A stretch of DNA of 64,000 nt from Actinomadura citrea (GCF_013409045.1 NZ_JACCBT010000001.1:3906001-3970000); one strand, 5' to 3'; numbered from the stretch's first letter, positions 34,551-42,977 are shown. Numbers and translations are program-made. Notes: generated by a model from the sequence alone, not told the origin.

Positions 34551-34622
34551 TTGGTATCACAGTTCGGTCATATCCGGTGGATCCGGGGTCACCGTCCGGG
34601 TATGGCGGCCGCATCGAGGTAT
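34551..34622. promoter_or_regulatory. GGTAT motif group next to lysR
   Basis: TTGGTAT (34551-34557, as GGTATCAC 34553-34560), CCGGGTATGGCG (34596-34607) and GGTATCC (34618-34624) occur within 75 bases of the lysR start. The latter two fall inside the ABC-transporter remnant. They are candidate autoregulatory LysR sites. Confidence 0.4.
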
Positions 34623-34785
34623 CCCTCGGCCTGGAGGGCGAAGAGCTCGGCGTAGCGCCCGCCGGCGGCCATCAGCGACCCGTGGGTGCCGTGCTCGTCG
34701 AGGGCGGCGGTCGGCTCGTCCAGGATGACGAACGGCGCGTCGCGGAAGGCCGCCCTGGCGAGCGCCACCCGCTGCCACTCAGCGG
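34589..34785 (-). pseudogene. remnant of an ABC exporter ATP-binding domain
   Basis: The minus strand reads EWQRVALARAAFRDAP, then FVILDEPTAALD (signature tail and Walker B), then EHGTHGSLMAAGGRYAELF and a stop at 34589-34591. In intact type-I exporters about 35-45 residues, including the H-loop, separate Walker B from the EHGTH block; here they are directly joined. No Walker A or membrane domain is present, and the LSGG start of the signature is scrambled. It is a decayed, internally deleted 3' end of an exporter gene. Confidence 0.72.
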
Positions 34786-34946
34786 GCCGGTGCCGCGGGC
34801 ATGACTGCGGGCCTCCCGGAGATCACCGGCGACCACAAGATCAAAGTGACATGGACCACCGGGCTCGGCGAGGCGCGGTCCTGTTCGTATCCGGCCAGCG
34901 GGCGGGTGCGCCCGGCATAGCCGTTCCGTCATAGCCGCCGGGGAGT

Positions 34947-34967
34947 TTGGTATTTGCCAGGCATAGC
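34947..34967 (+). promoter_or_regulatory. candidate LysR site upstream of the kynurenine operon
   Basis: TTGGTAT (34947-34953) continues as GGTATTTG, and TAT (34951-34953) faces ATA (34963-34965). The hexamer CATAGC occurs at 34916, 34930 and 34962. The site is 50-70 bases before the ATG at 35017, where an activator would be expected. The interval 34792-35016 holds no gene I can support. Confidence 0.45.
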
Positions 34968-35016
34968 TTCGCGGGCGGAGTATCGGGGGGATGTCGAGCC
35001 ACGCGGGAGGGGACGG

Positions 35017-36453
35017 ATGAAGGCTGAGCACTACGTCGGCGGGGTGTTCCGTTCGGACGGTCCGGCCTTCCCCCTCGTCGCGCCCGTGGACGGCACCGAG
35101 CTGGGCGCCGTCCCCGAGGCCACGCGGGAGGTCGTCGACGACGCCGTGGCCGCGGCGCGGACCGCGCTGAAGGGCCCCTGGGGCGCGACGGGCGCCGAGG
35201 AGCGGGCCGCCGCGCTGCGGCGCGTCGCCGACGGCATCCAGGCGCGGTTCGAGGAGTTCGTGGACGCCGAGGTCGCCGACACCGGCAGGCCCCGCGCGTT
35301 CGCCGAGACCGTCGACGTGCCGCGCGCCGTCGGCAACTTCCGCGCCTACGCCGACCTGCTGTACGGGCGCCCGGAACGCGCCTACACCACGCGGGTCCCG
35401 GGGTGGAGCTCCGGGACGGGCGAGGCGCTCAACTACACGGTGCGCCGGCCGCTCGGGGTGGTGGCGGTCGTCTCGCCGTGGAACCTCCCGCTGCTGCTGT
35501 CGACCTGGAAGATCGCGCCCGCGCTCGCGTGCGGGAACACCGTGGTGGCCAAGCCGTCGGAGGAGACGCCCTCCACCGCGACGCTGCTCGCCCGGGTGAT
35601 CGACGACGCGGGACTTCCCGGCGGCGTGTTCAACCTGGTGCACGGGCACGGCCCCGGCGCGGCGGGGGAGTTCCTCACCGGGCACCCCGGGGTGGACGCG
35701 ATCGCCTTCACCGGGGAGTCGGCCACCGGCGCCGCGATCATGCGCAACGCCGCCGACCACGTCACCCCCGTCTCGTTCGAACTGGGCGGCAAGAACCCCG
35801 CGCTCGTCTTCGCCGACGCCGACCTGGACGCCGCCGTGGACGGGACGGTCCGCTCCTCCTTCACCCACTCCGGGCAGATCTGCCTGTGCACCGAGCGCGT
35901 CTACGTGGAGCGCCCCGTCTTCGAGGAGTTCGTCGCGAGGCTCGGCGAGCGGGCCCGCGCGCTGGACGGCTACGGGCCGATGATCTCGGCCGGGCACCGC
36001 GACAAGGTCCTGTCGTACTTCCGGCTCGCCCGCGAGGAGGGCGCCACGGTCGTCGCCGGCGGCGGCGCCCCGCGGTTCGGGGACGCGCGGGACGGCGGCT
36101 TCCACGTCGAGCCGACCGTCCTCACCGGGCTCCCCGAGAGCGCCCGGGCCGTCCGGGAGGAGATCTTCGGGCCGGTCTGCCACGTCGCGCCGTTCGACAC
36201 CGAGGACGAGGCCCTCGCGCTCGCCAACGACAGCCCCTACGGGCTCGCCGCCGCGGTGTGGACGCGGGACCTGTCGCGCGCGCACCGGGTCGCGCCGCGC
36301 GTCGAGACCGGGATCGTCTGGGTGAACTGCTGGAACCTGCGCGACCTGCGCACCCCGTTCGGCGGCGTCAAGGCGTCCGGGATCGGCAGGGAGGGGGGAG
36401 AGTACTCCCTGGACTTCTTCTCCGAACCCGTCAACGTCTGCGTCCAGATCTGA
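35017..36453 (+). CDS. nbaE: aldehyde dehydrogenase, 2-aminomuconate-semialdehyde dehydrogenase-like
   Basis: A 478-residue NAD-dependent aldehyde dehydrogenase. Landmarks are SPWNLPLLLSTWKIAPALACGN, the Glu of FELGGKNPALVF and the catalytic Cys in HSGQICLCTERVYV, with the EEIFGPVCHV block near the C-terminus. In context it oxidises 2-aminomuconic semialdehyde to 2-aminomuconate. ATG 35017 follows GGGAGGGG. First gene of a seven-gene operon whose order (E-H-G-F-C-D) follows that of the nba cluster of 2-nitrobenzoate/3-hydroxyanthranilate degradation as I recall it. Confidence 0.88.
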   Translation: MKAEHYVGGVFRSDGPAFPLVAPVDGTELGAVPEATREVVDDAVAAARTALKGPWGATGAEERAAALRRVADGIQARFEEFVDAEVADTGRPRAFAETVDVPRAVGNFRAYADLLYGRPERAYTTRVPGWSSGTGEALNYTVRRPLGVVAVVSPWNLPLLLSTWKIAPALACGNTVVAKPSEETPSTATLLARVIDDAGLPGGVFNLVHGHGPGAAGEFLTGHPGVDAIAFTGESATGAAIMRNAADHVTPVSFELGGKNPALVFADADLDAAVDGTVRSSFTHSGQICLCTERVYVERPVFEEFVARLGERARALDGYGPMISAGHRDKVLSYFRLAREEGATVVAGGGAPRFGDARDGGFHVEPTVLTGLPESARAVREEIFGPVCHVAPFDTEDEALALANDSPYGLAAAVWTRDLSRAHRVAPRVETGIVWVNCWNLRDLRTPFGGVKASGIGREGGEYSLDFFSEPVNVCVQI

Positions 36454-36464
36454 GAGCGAGCCCA

Positions 36465-37250
36465 GTGACCACGAACATCGAGGCCGCCGCCGAGAGGCTC
36501 CTCGGCGCCCACGCCGGCGGCACGCCGTGCGCGCCCGTCCGCGACCTGATCACCACGGCGGACGACGCCTACGCCGTCCAGGACCGGCTGACCGACCGCT
36601 GGCTGGGGGAGGGGCGCCGCCTCGCCGGCCGCAAGATCGGCCTGACGTCGCGCGCCGTCCAGGCGCAGATCGGGGTGGACAGCCCCGACTTCGGGATGCT
36701 GTTCGCCGACATGGCCGTCCCGGACGGGGAGGAGATCCCCGCCGGCGCCGTCCTGCAGCCCCGCGCCGAGGCGGAGGTCGCCCTCGTGCTGGAGCACGAC
36801 CTGACCCACGAGCGGCACACCGCCGCCGACGTGATCCGCGCGACGGCGTTCGCGCTGCCCGCCATCGAGGTGGTCGGCAGCCGCGTCCGCGACTGGGACA
36901 TCACGCTCGCCGACACGGTCGCCGACAACGCCTCCTCCGGCATGTACGCGCTGGGCAACCGCCCCGTCCCGCTCGCCGGCGTCGACCTGCGCCTGTGCGG
37001 GATGGTGATGGAGCGGCGCGGCGAGCAGGTCTCGACCGGCAACGGCGCCGCCTGCCTCGGGCACCCGCTGAACGCCGCGCTCTGGCTCGCCGACACCCTC
37101 GTCCGCGTCGGCCGCCCGCTGCGCGCCGGCGACACCGTCCTGACCGGCGCGCTCGGCCCGGTGGTCCCGGCCGGCCCGGGGGACGTGTTCGAGGCGCGCA
37201 TCGACGGACTCGGCGACGTCCGCGTCGCGTTCGGCAAGGAGGAGTCCTGA
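36465..37250 (+). CDS. nbaH: 2-keto-4-pentenoate hydratase
   Basis: A 261-residue MhpD/XylJ-type hydratase. LAGRKIGLTSRAVQAQIGVDSPDFGMLFADM and the metal-site residues in PRAEAEVALVL are typical, as are the VADNASSGMYALG block and the C-terminal VLTGALGPVVPAGPGD. It adds water to 2-oxopent-4-enoate, giving 4-hydroxy-2-oxovalerate. The start is GTG 36465, 11 bases after the ALDH stop. The aldolase and acylating dehydrogenase normally next in such pathways are not in this operon. Confidence 0.88.
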   Translation: MTTNIEAAAERLLGAHAGGTPCAPVRDLITTADDAYAVQDRLTDRWLGEGRRLAGRKIGLTSRAVQAQIGVDSPDFGMLFADMAVPDGEEIPAGAVLQPRAEAEVALVLEHDLTHERHTAADVIRATAFALPAIEVVGSRVRDWDITLADTVADNASSGMYALGNRPVPLAGVDLRLCGMVMERRGEQVSTGNGAACLGHPLNAALWLADTLVRVGRPLRAGDTVLTGALGPVVPAGPGDVFEARIDGLGDVRVAFGKEES

Positions 37251-37993
37251 TGGCGGACGTGCACGCGCTCGCGGCGGCGCTAGACGAGGCCGCCCGGGAC
37301 GTTCGGGCGATCCCCAAGCTGACCGGCCGGGCGCCGCTGGACGTCGCGACGGCGTACGCGGTGCAGCGCGCCGGGATCGAGCGGCGGCGCCGCAGGGGCG
37401 AGCGGCTCGCCGGGGTGAAGATGGGGTTCACCAGCCGGGCCAAGATGGTCCAGATGGGCGTGGACGACGTCATCTGGGGCCTGCTGACCGACGGCATGGC
37501 GGCCGAGTCGGCGGTGGACGTGTCCCGCCTCATCCACCCGCGGATCGAGCCCGAGATCGCCTACCTGATCGGGCGGGAGGTCCGCTCCGCCGCCGAGGTC
37601 GAGTCCGCCGTGGCGGGCGTCGCCGTCGGGTTCGAGGTGCTCGACTCCCGCTACGAGGACTTCGCGTTCACGCTCCCGGACGTCATCGCCGACAACGCCT
37701 CGGCGGCCCGGTTCGGCGTCGGCGCCTGGCACGCGCCCCGCGACCTGTCGAACGCCGGGCTCCTGCTGGAGATCGACGGGCGCCCGGTGCAGACGGGCTC
37801 GTCCGCCGCGATCCTCGGTGACCCGGCGCGGTCGCTGCGGGCGGCGGCCCGGCTCGCGCTCGGCGCCGGGATGACGCTGGAGCCGGGCTGGATCGTCCTC
37901 GCCGGCGCCGCGACGGCCGCGGTCCCGCTGCCGAAGGACGCCCACGTCCGGGTCGTCGGCGCGGGCCTCGGCGCCGTGGAGGTGACGACCTGA
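37250..37993 (+). CDS. nbaG: 4-oxalocrotonate decarboxylase
   Basis: A 247-residue relative of the hydratase, of the XylI/DmpH type: LAGVKMGFTSRAKMVQMGVDDVIWGLLTDGM, then HPRIEPEIAYLIGREV and LPDVIADNASAARFGVG. It decarboxylates 2-oxohex-3-enedioate to 2-oxopent-4-enoate. In known systems it forms a complex with the hydratase, which fits the TGATG overlap between the two genes. Confidence 0.88.
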   Translation: MADVHALAAALDEAARDVRAIPKLTGRAPLDVATAYAVQRAGIERRRRRGERLAGVKMGFTSRAKMVQMGVDDVIWGLLTDGMAAESAVDVSRLIHPRIEPEIAYLIGREVRSAAEVESAVAGVAVGFEVLDSRYEDFAFTLPDVIADNASAARFGVGAWHAPRDLSNAGLLLEIDGRPVQTGSSAAILGDPARSLRAAARLALGAGMTLEPGWIVLAGAATAAVPLPKDAHVRVVGAGLGAVEVTT

Positions 37994-38436
37994 TGGACGA
38001 CGCGATCCTCGTCGAGGGCAAGGCCCGGCCGCGCGGCCGGTTCCCGCACCTGCGGCGGGCCGGCGACCTGGTCTTCGTGTCCGGGACGAGTTCGCGCCGC
38101 CCGGACGGGACGTTCGCCGGGGCGAGCGCCGACGCGATGGGCGTCACCGACCTCGACATCCGGGAGCAGACCCGCGCCGTCGTCGAGAACATCCGCGACC
38201 TGCTGGAGGCGGCCGGCGGCGGGCTGTCCGACGTCGTCAGCGTCACCACCTACCTGGTGAGCATGAACGACTTCGGCGGCTACAACGAGGTCTACGGCGA
38301 GTACTTCGACGAGACCGGGCCCGCCCGCACGACCGTCGCCGTCCACCAGCTCCCGCACCCGCACCTGCTCATCGAGATCTCGTGCGTCGCGCACATCCCC
38401 CAGGCGACGCGGACCGGAAAGGAGGGCGGAACATGA
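37993..38436 (+). CDS. nbaF: RidA-family 2-aminomuconate deaminase
   Basis: A 147-residue YjgF/RidA-fold protein. GDLVFVSGTSSRRPDGTFAG, EQTRAVVENIRDLLEAAG and the late PHLLIEISCVAHIP segment are family hallmarks. In this operon it should hydrolyse 2-aminomuconate to 4-oxalocrotonate plus ammonia, rather than act as a general imine deaminase. It starts at the TGATG junction and ends overlapping the dioxygenase ATG. Confidence 0.87.
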   Translation: MDDAILVEGKARPRGRFPHLRRAGDLVFVSGTSSRRPDGTFAGASADAMGVTDLDIREQTRAVVENIRDLLEAAGGGLSDVVSVTTYLVSMNDFGGYNEVYGEYFDETGPARTTVAVHQLPHPHLLIEISCVAHIPQATRTGKEGGT

Positions 38437-39005
38437 CCCTGCCCCAGCTGTCGTTCGGACGGCCGTTCAACTTCGACGCCTGGATCGAGGAGCACCGGGA
38501 CCTGCTGAAGCCACCGGTCGGCAACGTCCAGGTCTTCGACGACGCCGGGCTGATCATCATGGTGGTCGGCGGCCCCAACCAGCGCACCGACTTCCACGAC
38601 GACCCGACCGAGGAGTTCTTCTACCAGCTCAAGGGCAACATGGTGCTGCGCGTCATGGAGGAGGAGGGCCGCCCGCCCACCGACCTGCAGATCAACGAGG
38701 GCGACGTCTTCCTGCTGCCGCCGCACGTCCGGCACTCGCCGCAGCGGCCCGAGCCCGGGTCGATCGGCCTCGTCGTGGAGATCCCGCGCCCCGAGGGCCT
38801 CACGGAGGCGTTCGAGTGGTACTGCACCGAGTGCCACCACCTCGTCCACCGCGCCGAGCTCCAGGTCCGCTCGATCGTGGACGACCTGCCGCCCGCCTTC
38901 GAGGGCTTCTACGGCAGCGACCGGAAGTGCCCGAACTGCGGCGCGGTGCACCCGGGCCGGCAGTGGCCGCGGTCCATGACCCCGACGACGGCGCCCCGTG
39001 TCTGA
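38433..39005 (+). CDS. nbaC: 3-hydroxyanthranilate 3,4-dioxygenase
   Basis: A 190-residue cupin dioxygenase. The iron ligands are visible in RTDFHDDPTEEFFYQLKG (His and Glu) and PPHVRHSPQRPE (His). The C-terminal rubredoxin-like metal site is complete (WYCTECHHLVH and KCPNCGAVHPG), as in bacterial homodimeric enzymes. It opens 3-hydroxyanthranilate to 2-amino-3-carboxymuconate semialdehyde. ATG 38433 follows AAAGGAGGGCGG and overlaps the previous stop. Confidence 0.95.
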   Translation: MTLPQLSFGRPFNFDAWIEEHRDLLKPPVGNVQVFDDAGLIIMVVGGPNQRTDFHDDPTEEFFYQLKGNMVLRVMEEEGRPPTDLQINEGDVFLLPPHVRHSPQRPEPGSIGLVVEIPRPEGLTEAFEWYCTECHHLVHRAELQVRSIVDDLPPAFEGFYGSDRKCPNCGAVHPGRQWPRSMTPTTAPRV

Positions 39006-40044
39006 CGGGGCCTCGGTGACGGTCTTCGACGTCCACACGCACGTCTTCCCGCGGATCGGCCGCGACGAGGGCCTGATGCTCGCCGACGAGGGCCAGCCGT
39101 GGCTGCGCGTCGACCACGGTGGCGCGGGCATGATGATGTGCGGCGACGCCGAGTACCGGCCCGTCGGTGATGCGCTCTGGGACGCCGCGCGCCGCGTCGC
39201 CGACATGGACGCCGCCGGCGTCGACCGGCAGGCCGTCTCGTCCACGCCGCTGATGTTCGGGTACGCGGCCGAGCCGTCCCGCGCCGCCGACTGGTGCGAC
39301 TTCGTGAACGACCGCATCCTGGCGTTCTGCTCGGACGTCCCCGACCGGCTCCTGCCGCTCTGCCAGGTGCCTCTCCAGGATCCGGAGCTCGCCTGCGCGG
39401 TCGCCGAGCGGGCCGCGGCCGCGGGGCACCGCGGGGTCCACATCGGCAACCATGTCGGCGACCGCAACCTCGACGACGAGGGGATCACGGCGTTCCTCGC
39501 CCACTGCGCGGAACTCGGCCTGCCGGTCCTGGCGCACCCGTGGGACATGCTCGGCGCCGACCGGATGCGCGGCCACATGCTGCCGTGGCTGTCGGGCATG
39601 CCCGCCGAGACGCAGCTGAGCATCCTCGGGCTGATGCTGTCGGGCGCGTTCGAGCGGCTCCCGGAGTCCCTGCGGCTGTGCTTCTGCCACGGCGGCGGCA
39701 GCTTCGCGTTCCTGCTCGGGCGGGCCGACAACGCCTGGCACCGCCGCGACATCGTGCGCGCCGACTCGCCTCGGCCCCCGTCGGAGTACGTCGGCCGGTT
39801 CCACGTCGACTCCGCCGTGTTCGACCCCCGCGCGCTCCGCCTGCTCGTGGACGTGATGGGCCCCGAACGGGTCATGCTCGGCACCGACTACCCGTTCCCG
39901 CTCGGCGAGAAGGACCCGGGCGCGACGATCCGGGCGTGCCCCGGCCTGGACGACGCCGGGCGCGCCCTGCTGCTCGGCGGCAACGCGGAGGCGTTCTTCG
40001 CGCCCGCCCACGACCTGGTGACCACCGAAGGAATGACGCAGTGA
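38998..40044 (+). CDS. nbaD: 2-amino-3-carboxymuconate-6-semialdehyde decarboxylase (ACMSD)
   Basis: A 348-residue amidohydrolase-fold, metal-dependent decarboxylase. The N-terminal HTHVFPR metal motif, the WLRVDHGG block, VPLQDPELA, the His in LPVLAHPWDM, LCFCHGGGSFAFLLGR and the Asp in MLGTDYPFPLGE match ACMSD enzymes. GTG 38998 overlaps the dioxygenase gene by eight bases; GTG 39016 is an alternative start closer to the HTH motif. It diverts ACMS away from quinolinate toward catabolism. Confidence 0.94.
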   Translation: MSDGASVTVFDVHTHVFPRIGRDEGLMLADEGQPWLRVDHGGAGMMMCGDAEYRPVGDALWDAARRVADMDAAGVDRQAVSSTPLMFGYAAEPSRAADWCDFVNDRILAFCSDVPDRLLPLCQVPLQDPELACAVAERAAAAGHRGVHIGNHVGDRNLDDEGITAFLAHCAELGLPVLAHPWDMLGADRMRGHMLPWLSGMPAETQLSILGLMLSGAFERLPESLRLCFCHGGGSFAFLLGRADNAWHRRDIVRADSPRPPSEYVGRFHVDSAVFDPRALRLLVDVMGPERVMLGTDYPFPLGEKDPGATIRACPGLDDAGRALLLGGNAEAFFAPAHDLVTTEGMTQ

Positions 40045-41291
40045 GCCTGGAGGACGAGGCGCGGCGCCTCGACGAGACCGATCCGCTGCCCACGCTGCGG
40101 GGGGAGTTCCTCGTCCCGCCCGCGCCCGGCGGGCCCTGCGCGGAGGCCGCCTACTTCGCGGGCAACTCCCTCGGGCTCCAGCCGAGGAGCGTGGCCGGGC
40201 TGCTCCGCGAGGAGCTGGACGACTGGGCGCGGCTCGCCGTCGAGGCCCACACGCGGGGCCGCCGCCCCTGGGTGAACTACCACGAGCTGCTCCGCGAGCC
40301 CGCCGCCCGCCTCGTGGGCGCGCTGCCGCACGAGGTCGTCGCGATGAACTCGCTGACCGTCGACCTGCACCTGATGATGGCGAGCTTCTACCGTCCCGCC
40401 GGGACGCGCACCCGCATCGTCATCGAGGACGCGGCGTTCCCGTCCGACTCCTATGCGGTCGCCAGCCAGGCCGTCCAGCACGGGCTCGACCCGGCCGGGA
40501 CGGTCGTGCGGCTCAGGCCCCGCGACGGAGAAGACACGCTGCGCACCGAGGACGTCCTGGCGTTCCTCGACCGCGAGGGCGGCACGGTCGCGCTCGTCCT
40601 GCTCGGCGGGGTCAACTACCTGACCGGCCAGCTCATGGACATGGCGGCGATCACCAAGGCGGGCCGGGCCGCCGGCGCCGTCGTCGGGTGGGACCTCGCC
40701 CACGCCGCCGGGAACGTCCCTTTGCGCCTGCACGACTGGGACGTGGACTTCGCCGCCTGGTGCACCTACAAGTACCTCAACGGCGGACCGGGCGCCGTCG
40801 CGGGATGCTTCGTCCACGAGCGGCACGTCCGGGACGCCTCCGTGCCGAAGCTGGCGGGCTGGTGGGGCACCGACCCCGCCGTCCGGTTCCGGATGGACGC
40901 CGACATAGCGCCGCCCGCCTCCGCCGACGCCTGGCAGCTGTCCAACCCGCCGATCATGGCGCTCGCCCCGGTGCTGGCCTCCCTGGAGATCTTCGACCGG
41001 GTGGGGATGGACGCGCTGCGCGCCAAGAGCGAGCGCCTCACCGGCTACCTGGCGGACCGGCTCGCCGCGATCGGCGCCGTGGTCGTCACGCCGCCCGACC
41101 CGGCGGCGCGCGGCGCCCAGCTGTCGGTGCGGGTGGCGGACGCCGGCGTGCTCGTCCGGCGGCTCGCCGAGGAGCACGGCGTCATCGCCGACGCGCGTGA
41201 GCCCGATGTCGTCCGGCTCGCGCCCGTCCCGCTGTACTGCACGTTCCACGACTGCCACCGAGCCGCCGCGGCCCTGGCGGATCTTCTTTAG
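40041..41291 (+). CDS. kynU: kynureninase
   Basis: A 416-residue PLP enzyme of fold-type I. It has YFAGNSLGLQPRSV, MNSLTVDLHLMMASFYRP, the PLP Asp in VGWDLAHAAGNVPLRLHDWDVDFAAWC, the Schiff-base Lys in TYKYLNGGPG and WWGTDPAVRFRMD, all kynureninase signatures. It cleaves kynurenine or 3-hydroxykynurenine to (3-hydroxy)anthranilate plus alanine. GTG 40041 overlaps the ACMSD stop. It ends the operon and supplies the substrate of the dioxygenase encoded at 38433. Confidence 0.95.
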   Translation: MSLEDEARRLDETDPLPTLRGEFLVPPAPGGPCAEAAYFAGNSLGLQPRSVAGLLREELDDWARLAVEAHTRGRRPWVNYHELLREPAARLVGALPHEVVAMNSLTVDLHLMMASFYRPAGTRTRIVIEDAAFPSDSYAVASQAVQHGLDPAGTVVRLRPRDGEDTLRTEDVLAFLDREGGTVALVLLGGVNYLTGQLMDMAAITKAGRAAGAVVGWDLAHAAGNVPLRLHDWDVDFAAWCTYKYLNGGPGAVAGCFVHERHVRDASVPKLAGWWGTDPAVRFRMDADIAPPASADAWQLSNPPIMALAPVLASLEIFDRVGMDALRAKSERLTGYLADRLAAIGAVVVTPPDPAARGAQLSVRVADAGVLVRRLAEEHGVIADAREPDVVRLAPVPLYCTFHDCHRAAAALADLL

Positions 41292-41484
41292 GTGTGTCGG
41301 TGCATGGGCCCGCCCGGCATCGGGTAAGTTCGTCTGCGTTGCACGATGGCGTCGGCCCGGCCGGCCGGCGCCAAGCAGTCTCGAAGCGTTTTCTCCGGGT
41401 GACCGGCGGGCGTGAGTGAGTCCGCTTGCAGCCCGGCCCCGCCGACCGGCGGGCCGGAGACGTTTTACCCGGAAGGGAAAGACC
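41292..41484 (+). promoter_or_regulatory. 5' region of the cold-shock gene
   Basis: These 193 bases separate kynU and csp. A TAAGTT (-10-like) lies near 41325, giving an untranslated leader of about 150 bases, as is common for cold-shock genes. CGTTTTCTCCGG (41387-41398) and CGTTTTACCCGG (41461-41472) are near-repeats; their role is unknown. Confidence 0.35.
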
Positions 41485-41688
41485 ATGGCCGAAGGCACCG
41501 TGAAGTGGTTCAACGCTGAGAAGGGCTTCGGGTTCATCGCGCCCGACGGCGGCGGCCCCGACGTGTTCGTCCACTACTCGGCGATCACCACCAACGGCTA
41601 CCGCAGCCTCGACGAGAACCAGCGCGTCGGGTTCGAGATCACTCAGGGCCAGAAGGGCCCGCAGGCCGAGGGCGTCTACCCGCTCTAA
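41485..41688 (+). CDS. cold-shock protein (CspA family)
   Basis: A 67-residue single cold-shock domain. GTVKWFNAEKGFGFIAPDGG contains RNP1 (KGFGFI) and VFVHYSAI contains RNP2. It binds single-stranded RNA/DNA as an RNA chaperone. ATG 41485 follows GGAAGGGAAAG. It has its own long leader and strong terminator, so it is an independent unit. Confidence 0.96.
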   Translation: MAEGTVKWFNAEKGFGFIAPDGGGPDVFVHYSAITTNGYRSLDENQRVGFEITQGQKGPQAEGVYPL

Positions 41689-41709
41689 GGTCCTGCCGGA
41701 TCTCAGCTG

Positions 41710-41739
41710 AGGCCGGGGGCGCTCGCGCGTTCCCGGCCT
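41710..41739. terminator. terminator between csp and MFS gene
   Basis: AGGCCGGG (41710-41717) pairs with CCCGGCCT (41732-41739), followed by TTTC. It lies between convergent genes. Confidence 0.65.
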
Positions 41740-41773
41740 TTCGCATGCCCACCGGCCGCGCGCCGGGTCCGCC

Positions 41774-42961
41774 CTAGGGAACCGCCTTCTCGGCACGGCC
41801 GGCGGGTTCGGCCGCGGGCCGCGCGGTCGCACCGCCGCCGCGCGCGTCCAGTGCCCCGGCCGTCACGGTCATCACCGCGACCACGCACGTGATGAGCGCG
41901 AACGCGGCCGGGTAGGACAGCGCCCCGGCCGTCCAGCCGGTGATGGCGGGCGCGGTCAGCCCGGACAGGTAGGTGATCGTCGCCACGCCCGCCACGCCCT
42001 CGCCCGGGGTGGCGCCGGCGGCGCCCGCCGCCGCGAACACCAGCGGCACGACCGTCGCCACGCCGACGCCGAGCAGCGCGAACCCGGCGATGGCCGGCCA
42101 GGGCGCGCGGGACGCCACGACCAGCGCTCCGCCGAGGACCGCCACCACGCCCCCGCACCGGACCACCCGGGCCGGGCCGAGCCGCCGCACCAGCCGGTCG
42201 CCGAGCAGCCGGGTCCCCGCCATGCACGACATGAAGACCGTGTAGGCGGCGGCGGCCAGTCCGGGGCCCGCGTCCGCCACCTCGGTCAGGTAGACGGCCG
42301 TCCAGTCGGCGCTGGCGCCCTCGGCGAACGTGGCGCAGAAGCCGACGACGCCGATGGCCAGGACGGCCCGGGTCGGCAGCGCGAAGCGCCGGGGCGCCGG
42401 GGCGCCGGGCGACGGGCGGACGTGCAGCAGCCCGCGGCCCGCCGGGACGCCCACCGCCAGCAGCACGGCCGCGACCAGACCGAGGTGCAGGCGGGCGTCG
42501 ATCCCCGCGTGCGCGGCCAGGATGCCGGCGCCGCCCGCGACGAGGCTGCCCACGCACCACAGGCCGTGCGGGCCGGACATGACCGGCCGGCCCAGATGCC
42601 GCCCCACCGACACCGCGTGCGCGTTCATCACCACGTCGGACATGCCGGCGGTGGCCCCGAACAGCAGCATCGCCGCGAACAGGAAGACGGGCGCCGGGGC
42701 GAGCGCGGGCAGCGCCCCGGCGGCGCACCAGGCCGCGATCAGCAGGCGGGTGGCCCGGCGCTCGCCGATCCGGTGCGCGATGCGGCTCGCGGTCGGCATG
42801 CCGATGAACGCGCCGACGGACGGGCAGAGCAGCGCCGCGCCGAGCACGGTGGGGGACAGGTCGAGCCGGTCCTGGATCCAGGGGATGCGGGTGGCGAGGG
42901 TGCCGGCGACGGCGCCGTGCAGAGCGAACACGACCGCGATGGCGCGGTGGGGGGAGTTCAT
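41774..42961 (-). CDS. MFS transporter (YbjJ-like)
   Basis: A 395-residue permease with about 12 helices. It opens HRAIAVVFALHGAVAGTLATRIPWIQDRLDLSPTVLG, a pattern of the YbjJ-type/FucP-related MFS subgroup. The cytoplasmic loop SRIAHRIGERRATR is the motif-A equivalent. ATG 42961. It is divergent from a ROK regulator, with two operator-like repeats between, so it is probably repressed by it. The substrate is unknown, but ROK linkage hints at a sugar or sugar derivative. Confidence 0.88.
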   Translation of the reverse strand: MNSPHRAIAVVFALHGAVAGTLATRIPWIQDRLDLSPTVLGAALLCPSVGAFIGMPTASRIAHRIGERRATRLLIAAWCAAGALPALAPAPVFLFAAMLLFGATAGMSDVVMNAHAVSVGRHLGRPVMSGPHGLWCVGSLVAGGAGILAAHAGIDARLHLGLVAAVLLAVGVPAGRGLLHVRPSPGAPAPRRFALPTRAVLAIGVVGFCATFAEGASADWTAVYLTEVADAGPGLAAAAYTVFMSCMAGTRLLGDRLVRRLGPARVVRCGGVVAVLGGALVVASRAPWPAIAGFALLGVGVATVVPLVFAAAGAAGATPGEGVAGVATITYLSGLTAPAITGWTAGALSYPAAFALITCVVAVMTVTAGALDARGGGATARPAAEPAGRAEKAVP

Positions 42962-42977
42962 GGTCCGAAAAACTAAC

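Noticed and set aside
34801..34920. 39-codon ORF (MTAGLPEITGDHKIKV...) between the ABC remnant and the kynurenine operon
   Set aside because: Codon usage is acceptable, but it has no RBS, no recognisable similarity and no conserved context. It may be another gene fragment; I cannot support it as a gene.
41387..41472. CGTTTT-type near-repeats in the csp leader as a cold box
   Set aside because: Only two imperfect copies, and no defined actinomycete cold-box consensus to match; noted within the leader description only.
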